Below are positions 57,234-64,000 of a stretch of 64,000 bases of DNA, in pieces. The DNA is taken from positions 29,843,631 to 29,907,630 of the forward strand of contig NC_068971.1 of the NCBI RefSeq assembly GCF_016808095.1, written 5' to 3'. Source of the stretch: Vigna angularis (Eukaryota; Streptophyta; Magnoliopsida; Fabales; Fabaceae). The notes under the pieces were generated by a model. The model was not told the origin of the DNA. It searched no databases and worked only from the letters and a program-made list of their open reading frames with translations. The position numbers and the translations under genes are program-made. Each line of letters opens with the position of its first letter. Positions within the stretch are counted from its first letter, which is position 1.

Positions 57234-58002
57234 AGTTGATTAATTTTATCTGTATTGTTTGTTTTAATTCTGCTTTAGTTGCATGATAGGGATTGAATGT
57301 TTGAGTGATCTGAGACCTTAATTGTAGGGAGCCAGTTAGGGGTATGTTTAGGACGCATTTAGGTTAAGCTAAGGAGAAGGAGAGCACTTCCCGTAAGTGC
57401 CGCTGAGCGGTAGTGTCACAGACGGGGCTTAGGTTGCCCCTTAGCGGAACCCGAGCCTATTAGGGTATTTTTATACCCTAAGTCACGTCTTGGCCTCTGT
57501 TTTCAGATTCTTCTCTGCACACACACTCCTAAACACTTTTCCAAAGGTTCTCTACATTTTTCCTTTCATTCCTCTTTAGAAAATCTCCCTTCCACTCACT
57601 TTCTCACTAGTTTTCCATCTAAGTTTGGGGTTGGGAGAGAGCATCATTGATGGGGATGAGTTTTTCAAAGCACTAGAGCAGGATTTGTTTTATCATTCAT
57701 TTGTGTTTTTAGAATAGGGTTTGATGTACTCAATTGGAATTTTGTCTGTTATGATGGTTTTCTTATGATTGTGATGGTGTGATAAGTAATGCCTGATGAT
57801 GCTTTGATATGGATTGATTTTGAGATGTGTACATTACATGCTTATACAGGTGGTTCACAAGCTTTGTGAACAAATCCAAGTTATTGTGATTGTGATTGTA
57901 ATATTAAGCAGGATGTGCATGTAAAATGGGAATGAGCTTATATGTGAGGTTTTGAGCTCCAGAGTTTTTGTGATTGAGTGCTATTACTTTGAAAGCATGA
58001 AT
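57234..58002 (+). mobile_element. Family A internal region, non-coding
   Basis: Non-coding. A single LTR-like dyad, GCCGCTGAGCGGTA, lies at about 57402-57415. TCTAAGTTTGGGGTTGGG near 57620 resembles the end of the element (compare 59842). From about 57701 the sequence matches 29720-30020. Interrupted at 58003 by a copia solo LTR. Confidence 0.65.
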
Positions 58003-58966
58003 TGTTACCAATAAGGAGTATTGGTAAATCTTGAAGAAATTTGTTTTGATGATGCTGCAAGAAGTTTTAGTTGAAGAAGATATTAGAATTAGTTAAAAGC
58101 AATTTGTAGAGATTAAATGTAGTAGGAAATTCTTGTAAACTTTGTAAACTTGCATTTTTAACTGCAATAATCGATTATGGAATGGCAATAATCGATTATC
58201 ACAGAGTCATACAGGAATAATCGATTATCACATCATATAATCGATTATCACTTTTTTGAAAACCCCATAACGGACACAAATAATCGATTATCACTTTTCA
58301 TAATCGATTATCAGTGGCAGTTGGGAGATGTCTTTTCAGTTTTTGACCCTGCACGAAACTAGGCTTATAAATAGAGGTCTTCACAGCTCTTAGAAAGAAC
58401 TTTTCAATTGAGAGTATTAGAGCTTTGTGCCTAAGGGAAGCTCTCTGTGAGTGAAAAGGATCTATGCAATTTTGAGAATACAGTTTGTCTGAGGAAGTTC
58501 TCAAAGTGATAGAGTGCTCTTGTCTGGTCTTGTGAATAGGAGAAGCTCGCGCTTTGTGTGTCAAAGGTCGGAGCAGTCCTCTTCAAGTTGACAAAGTTGT
58601 TGCTTCCGGTTCGTGCGTCGAAGGAAGCTCTTCCGGTTCGTTTGTCGAAGGAAGGTGTTTTCTATTCTTTGCTCATTTCATTTATCTTGTAATCTGTACA
58701 ACTATATTTTTAGTGAAAAAGGTTAATCACTATTTATAGTGATTAACGACTGGACGTAGAATCTTTTGATTCGAACCAGGATAAAAATTCTGTGTTGATT
58801 TTCTTGATCCCTAAACTCTTAGCACATCAACTGTTCGATAAAAGTTCGCTAAGAAAATCAATTTTTAAAACCGACTATTTTAACTTGTGTTGTGATCGTT
58901 ACACGCTTTCCGTTATCTTACTTTATTCCGCTGCGCGACTCTATAACGGTACTGATTGTTCCAACA
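58003..58966 (+). mobile_element. Solo copia LTR, target duplication TGAAT
   Basis: 964 bp, TGTTACCAATAAGG to TTGTTCCAACA, with perfect 5-bp repeats TGAAT (57998-58002 and 58967-58971). The sequence without it is continuous with the uninterrupted copy at 30011-30055. Six ATAATCGATTAT palindromes at about 58168-58312, then GGCTTATAAATAGAGG (TATA box near 58364). CTTCCGGTTCGT is repeated at 58605 and 58632. GATTCGAACCAGG near 58768 looks like a tRNA T-arm but is a common LTR feature of this group. Confidence 0.93.
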
Positions 58967-58971
58967 TGAAT

Positions 58972-59855
58972 GACTTTGCCCAGGTTTTCTATGATTGAAT
59001 CAATTGCTTGTTTGCATTATATGATCAAGGCCGTTTGTTGGTAGCCCTTATATTAGCCAAATTGCATGAAATAAGCCACTAAAAGAGAACACTATGTGTT
59101 CTATCCTTTGAACCCTTAGCCTTGAACATAAAATTAAAACCCTTGTTGAAAGCTTTACCTTGAGTTAAGTAGAAAATATTGTGTGGTATTGACAAATGTT
59201 CAAGTTTGGGGTTGTTGGAAAATAGAAAAGGAATTTGAAAGCATTGAGCTAAGAATTAAGTATGTGAAAAGAGAAAGAAAAAAAAGAAAGAAAAAAAAAA
59301 GAGAAAGAAAAGAAAATAAAAAGCAAAGCTCAATGCAAAGGAAAGTTGGGAAAAGTAAGAATGATTGTGATTCTCTTAACTCAAGGGTTTTGTGATCTAG
59401 AAAAACCAATTTTCTTGTTAGCCCAGCCACATTATAAGCCATTGAAAGTCCTTGTGATGATGCATGCGTGTGAATTTATTTGATTATGGTTAAATGAAAG
59501 GCAAAGTCAATTCATGTGACACTGTGATAGTAGAATGGATGAGTGATTACCTCTTATACACTTGTGTTTGAGTGAAACACTTTACCTAGTGAGGAAAGAT
59601 TCCATGAGCACATGAACATCCATGCTTAGTTGATTGATCATTCATGAAAAATAGCATTTGTTGGATATTAAGTGATTTTGTGAACAACCAAAGCATGTGC
59701 ACGTCTTGATTGAAATCTTTGTCATGAGTTTAACTGAAGTTTTTACTTATCTTGAAAAGAGGATTTTTGAATGAGTGAACCATTGTACAGATTGGTAGAA
59801 GATTGAGTTACATTTTGTTTGCTTGAGGACAAGCAAAGTTCTAAGTTTGGGATAC
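58972..59855 (+). mobile_element. Family A internal 3' region before the second LTR
   Basis: Continues the internal region. Matches 30040-30310 up to about 59260, then has an A/G-rich tract (59262-59335, open on both strands by chance) and the tail also found at 54235-54381. CTAAGTTTGGGATAC just before the LTR is in the polypurine position. Confidence 0.8.
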
Positions 59856-61133
59856 TGATAACAGTTGAAAAACTGTTATTTTCATGCTTAAATTTGATAC
59901 TAAAAGCAACCTTTAACACTTAGAAACTAGCTTGAAATCATGCTTTTGGTCATATTATTAGAAATAAGAGAGCTGGACAGGTTTATTCTTGATTTCAGTG
60001 TTTTATGCAGGTTTTAAGGTGAATTTGGTGAAAGAAGTGAAGAAGGAGAGAGATGGAATCAGAAAAGACATCAAAAACTGCAAAAGGAGAAGCCGCAACT
60101 ACCGCTCAGCGGCAGTTTACCGCTGAGCGGCACTCAGAAACTCACGTAGGCTCCGCTGAGGGGTGAAAATGCCGCTGAGGGGGAAGAATCAACTCACGCA
60201 CTTACCGCTGAGCGGCACTATTTTGGGCTTGGGCCTAATTTTCTGTAATTTTACGAATAGTATATAAGCTTTAGGTGTTCCTAGGGTTTGTATCTTTGGC
60301 TGGGACGAAGCAAACACTCTCTTTTCCACCCCTTGAAGGAAGATCTTGGATGCTCAGGCTACCTCTTCACCTTTCTAGGGTTTTATCTTCCATTCTTTCA
60401 TTATTGTTCATCTAGTTTCACCATGAATATGGTGAACTAAACCTTGTATTGTTGTTGGGAAATCAATGTAGTCTTGTGAAACTCTCATATATGGAATTAA
60501 TGTTTTAACATCTTATTTTAAGATACATGCTTTCTTTCATCATTAGTTAGGGTTTTTCCTCTTTGCTTAATGCTTGCTTTGTTTAACTCATTCATTGCTA
60601 TGATTATTGATTTTGTCGATATGGAAACGTACGGGGAGCTCTAGATCCGGGGAATTTCTCCCAATAGCATATTGGTTGTCTTTAAGCTCCTGCACTTCAG
60701 AATTAATTACTAGGAATTGTATGAACTCGTAATTAAAGATAGGCCTTCTTGACAAGGTAATTTAGAGAGTGGCATTAACATTGATGAAAAGATTGATGAA
60801 TTCCTAAAGTATATGAGAGTGGATAACATGAAATTGATAACCCCAACAACATACTCATCCATATCATTCATTACGTGTTTGTTTTACTCTTTTTGCCATT
60901 GATCACATTCATGCATACATGTTTAATTACTTTCTTTTGCATTAAAAACCTACAATCAATCGTTCACAAGTCTTAAATAATCAACAAATCAGATAACTAA
61001 CTAGGTCGTGAGTCCTTTAGCAAAACGATACTTGGTCTTACCTAGTTTTATTACTTGATACGATTCGGTCACACTTGTCGATTGTTAAACAAGTTTGTGG
61101 CGCCGTTTTTCGGTATTCATAAATTTGTCATCA
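59856..61133 (+). mobile_element. Family A LTR, composite element, second LTR
   Basis: 1278 bp and nearly identical to 54382-55659; I count roughly 15-20 substitutions and small gaps by eye. Same TATA box (TATATAAG, 60261-60268) and dyad island (60100-60215). It ends TTTGTCATCA, then CATAC. The high identity makes this the youngest element in the window that still has an internal region. Confidence 0.92.
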
Positions 61134-61542
61134 CATACCTCACTTGGTCTCGGTCATACCTTGCTTGGTCTCGGTCATGCCCTCCACCGCTCGATCTCGG
61201 TCATGTTCTCCACCGCTCGGTCCTCTTTCTTCTCTCTCACAGCTTTCTACCGCTCAGCTCAATTTTGATATACCTTCCAACTCTTAACTTCTTCTTCTAC
61301 AGTGTTAGTTGGACACAATATCGTTCGGCTTGTTTTGACGTCGTTTGGTCTTTAACTGTGTTCGGCCTTCATTCGTTAGAGAGCATTCGTCCTTTTAGTT
61401 GTTGCACGTCGTTCGATTTTCCTCGCGGACCAACATACAGGAATGCTTTTAAACTTAATACAGCAAGGGTCTTCATATTCTTCACTTTGTAACATCATCA
61501 AAATCATTATCTTCAAGTCACCAATGTTCCTCATTGATAACA
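61134..61542 (-). mobile_element. Copia 3' LTR, partial (minus strand)
   Basis: On the minus strand it starts TGTTATCAATGAGGAACATTGG, similar to the start of the solo LTR at 58003, just after a polypurine tract. It is cut at 61134 by the family A element. It contains repeated CTCGGTCAT and CCGCTCGGT words (61150-61230) and GTTCGGCC forms up to 61440. The plus-strand frame at 61055 is chance. Confidence 0.65.
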
Positions 61543-61543
61543 A

Positions 61544-61556
61544 TCTCCCCCTTTTT
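61544..61556 (-). other. Polypurine tract of the copia element
   Basis: Minus strand AAAAAGGGGGAGA, after ATCATCATC, one base before the LTR start. The same arrangement (GATGATGA then AAGGGGGAGA) is typical of copia elements in legumes. Confidence 0.75.
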
Positions 61557-62204
61557 GATGATGATCAAAAATCCCTTGTTTAAAAGCATCTTTGTGTATT
61601 TGCATAGAATACAAACTTACAAACAGGGTAGTAGTAACTGCCCTAAAATTTTGTTCAGTTTGTTCTTCTCCCCATTTTTTATCATAAGCAAAAAGCAAGT
61701 AGAAGTACTCCCCCTTAAATTGTTCTCCCTCTCAATAAAAGAGTTGACGCATTTCAAATATTATATGAGGAAAAGAGTAAATAATCTAGAGCAGAAATAA
61801 ATATAACAAGATATCAAACTGACTTATATATCTCCCCCTAAAAAAGGTACTAGTTATCAAAAGATCATAAGATGTCAATCAAAAAAAATTCCCTAAATGG
61901 CATATTCCCCTATTAATCTCGTTCGGCATGCCTCTGTTACCGCTCGGCTTCTCCTGTTGATACCATTTGGTTGCTCCTGTTGTCGTACGATTACTATCCC
62001 AGACCTCATCTATCATATCCTCTTATATCTTAACAAAATCAGTTTTGATTGGAAGCCAAGATAATCGATTATTCCACGTAATAATCGATTATTTGCAAAC
62101 CTAAGACTTTTTCTAAAAGCTTAGAATAATCGATTATATCCTTATGATAATCGATTAAAGACGCTGGAAGTACGAAAAACTTGAAAACGACAGAAATCTT
62201 AATT
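61557..62204 (-). mobile_element. Copia 3' untranslated region
   Basis: Between the end of pol and the polypurine tract. Non-coding, with four ATAATCGATTA words at about 62061-62156 and CGTTCGGC/CGCTCGGC words near 61921-61945. The frame at 61534 is chance. Confidence 0.5.
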
Positions 62205-62303
62205 CTAAGACATATCTATAATTCCTAACTCTCTTCTAAGATCATAGAACCTATCTTTGGGCAATGCTTTTGTGAAAACATCTTTGTGCAATTTCCCTCT
62301 ATT
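62205..62303 (-). pseudogene. pol: Copia pol C-terminus (RNase H end)
   Basis: Minus-strand frame with KLHKDVFTKALPKDRFYDLR and a TAG at 62205-62207. The FTKALP motif near the C-terminus of RNase H is typical of Ty1/copia pol. Homology stops at about 62303; the rest of pol is missing. Confidence 0.65.
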
Positions 62304-64000
62304 GGTCAAAGTCCAGACTTTACAAAAGAATACTCAACCCTCCTCTACACAGTACCAGACTCTATTTTACACACAACTACCCGTCTCTCCTAACTACCGA
62401 ACGGTCCTACCATTCAAAGGTCGAACAGTCTTACAATTTAGGCAATCTCAAACAAAAACGAATTCTCAAACAAGATTGGCTAAGCTAAGCAATCATACAC
62501 TAGAGATAAAATAGGACAACCGCAAATTGACAAACAAGAAGCTGCTAAGATGTTTAAGAAAAAGTCAAATTAGGGTGCATTAGTTTTCAGATTTGAGCTT
62601 GCACTGGTCTTTCAGCTTTTTAAAATAATTTAAAAATTGCTTTTGAATTGTTTATTTTAGATATCATACATGTACCAAGCTTTTGACGCAAGTTTGAATA
62701 AATGTAGATGCACCATACAAACATCAGAAATAAGCAATTAAACCAGCAACTTGTTATCAACAAAAGATCTAAAAATGGTGGTTTGGAGAGTGAAAACACA
62801 CAAGGCAGTTAAAACTCAAGATTCTTTGCCATGAACATGTTTAAATCAGTGAAATGAACTTGTGATCGCAGCTGATTAATGCTAAACAATAGTGTTTCTA
62901 AGATTCACTTACCCAGATCCAATTATGTGTCAATTTAAACAACTCCACCAACCTATTTTAGATATAATGAGTCAATAACTTCAGGACACTTAATTGGTCT
63001 CAAAGACAGTTTAAAAAACTTGAATAAGACACTATGAAATGATTGCAAGATGTTCAACAATGGACTAGTGGTAAAATAAAATTTAAAACTGGAAAATTGA
63101 CTCAAACAAGGAAATGTAGTTTCAGCTAACTGCTTTCAAAGATTGTTTTGTTGTGATTTTCACATTGTCAACCAAGCTTTTGCGGAGCATATCATTGCTT
63201 GTATGGTTTGGACATTGTTACTAATCACGTGTGCATTTCACACCAAAATTTTAACACAAAACTGATTCAGATTTTAACTTCCAATAGTTTTTAAACCAAA
63301 TAACTTACAGCATAATTAAGCAAAATGGATCTGTTCATTCACTACATCCAAGATCTCAATGTGAATTATCATAGCTCATATGGTATTCATTTTGAACATA
63401 TAAACAGATCTCCACAGAAACAACTTTGAAACATAAATGCCAATTCAATCATCAAATGACTTAATCATCCAAAAATGCCAATGGAAATCTATCAGCCAGC
63501 TCATTCAAATGAATCTTTCATAGCTTTTAATGCTTGACAGAGATTACACCAAGGCTAACTTCAAAGTACTCATGAAATTGAATAGTAAACCACTTAAACA
63601 CAGATTCAATTTACAATTGAAAAACAAAGCGCTGAAATAACAATGCACATGACTAAACAAAAAAAAATGAAATTCAGCACATGAATGTCTCAAATAGATG
63701 AATTTCACTGATTAAAATGTGTAAAAAGACAAGAACACACCACAGGATGAATGAAATAGTGATGGACATATCATTTGACCATTTAGAAATGAATATAATA
63801 GTAATCAAATAATGGAAGATCAAAAAGACAAGCAGAACAAAATGCAACAACACAGTTTAAACAACACTTAGCTCAATAATTTGGTGCTCGAACCAAGGCT
63901 TTGGATACCTCTTGATGGATTCGTTCCCTGGCCTAGAGCTTCAATTCCAAAAGCAGAATACCATGGAGCTCTCTTCTCCTTTTGAAAACATAACCTGCAA
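62304..64000. other. Unassigned end of the window
   Basis: 62395-62430 has ACCGAACGGT-type words. 62527-62580 is an inverted match to 31247-31297. The rest is A-rich on this strand with no coding frame or recognised repeat. It is probably a further retroelement, since its inverted partner lies next to gag at 33308. Confidence 0.3.

Noticed and set aside
58168..58312. Evenly spaced ATAATCGATTAT repeats that could suggest a CRISPR-like array
   Set aside because: They are 12-bp palindromes at uneven spacing inside a plant LTR with a target duplication; there are no cas genes and the window is plant nuclear DNA.
58764..58782. GATTCGAACC resembling a tRNA T-arm; similar words near 16092 and 24220
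   Set aside because: No acceptor, D or anticodon arms fit around it, and the word recurs at the same relative place in copia LTRs.
59200..59442. Frames on both strands over the A/G-rich tract
   Set aside because: Low-complexity purine tract in a non-coding internal region.
61055..61492. 145-codon plus-strand frame
   Set aside because: It crosses the boundary between the family A LTR and a minus-strand copia LTR, so it cannot be one old gene.

Overview
This window looks like plant nuclear DNA from a dicot, most likely a legume of the bean or cowpea type. That placement is an inference from the retrotransposon families (Athila/Calypso-like, Tat-like and chromovirus-like Ty3/gypsy; SIRE-like Ty1/copia) and from one plant-specific gene. 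It is an AT-rich, gene-poor heterochromatin-style nest. I recognise one convincing host gene, a 164-codon minus-strand gene at 17574-18068. Almost everything else I can explain is LTR retrotransposon, mostly broken, nested or reduced to solo LTRs.

Names used here. Family A: Athila-like LTRs of about 1.25-1.3 kb that start TGATAAC, with a primer site matching tRNA-Asp. Family B: Athila-like LTRs that start TGATGA and end CGATCA or CCATCA, mostly on the minus strand. Family S: SIRE-like copia LTRs that start TGTTGATAGGGG. D, E and G are older elements that host the insertions.

Layout. 1-3373: family A 5' LTR, primer site and a shortened gag, running into the 3' end of a minus-strand family B element. 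3374-4510: truncated SIRE LTR. 4511-9790: older sequence D, interrupted by two solo LTRs (A at 4915-6167, B at 6314-8035). 9791-11018: a B-type LTR and an orphan CACTA terminus. 11020-16500: minus-strand element E with two solo LTRs in its LTR (A at 13556-14848, SIRE at 14932-16285). 16500-20480: the relatively unique segment with the gene. 20481-28000: family A LTRs, a broken gypsy reverse transcriptase, a SIRE element inserted in it, a solo A LTR inside the SIRE coding region, a repeated leader-like block and a CACTA terminus. 28002-31246: 3' part of a family A element with gag tail, protease and partial LTR. 31247-37600: a chromovirus-like element with broken gag, a solo A LTR inside gag, and its 3' LTR start. 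37600-44050: AT-rich DNA with two long AT microsatellites and a weak minus-strand LTR element. 44052-49682: minus-strand family B element. 49683-51570: minus-strand Tat-like gag-protease remnant. 51571-54027: AT-rich. 54028-62303: a composite family A element between pieces of a minus-strand copia element. The rest to 64000 is unassigned.

Functionally the genes do not form a pathway. The main story is genome dynamics: seven solo LTRs with perfect 5-bp target duplications, non-autonomous gag-only or gag-protease elements without reverse transcriptase or integrase, and arrays of short palindromes inside LTRs, with a different palindrome in each family. No rRNA, tRNA, CRISPR array or bacterial-type operon was seen.
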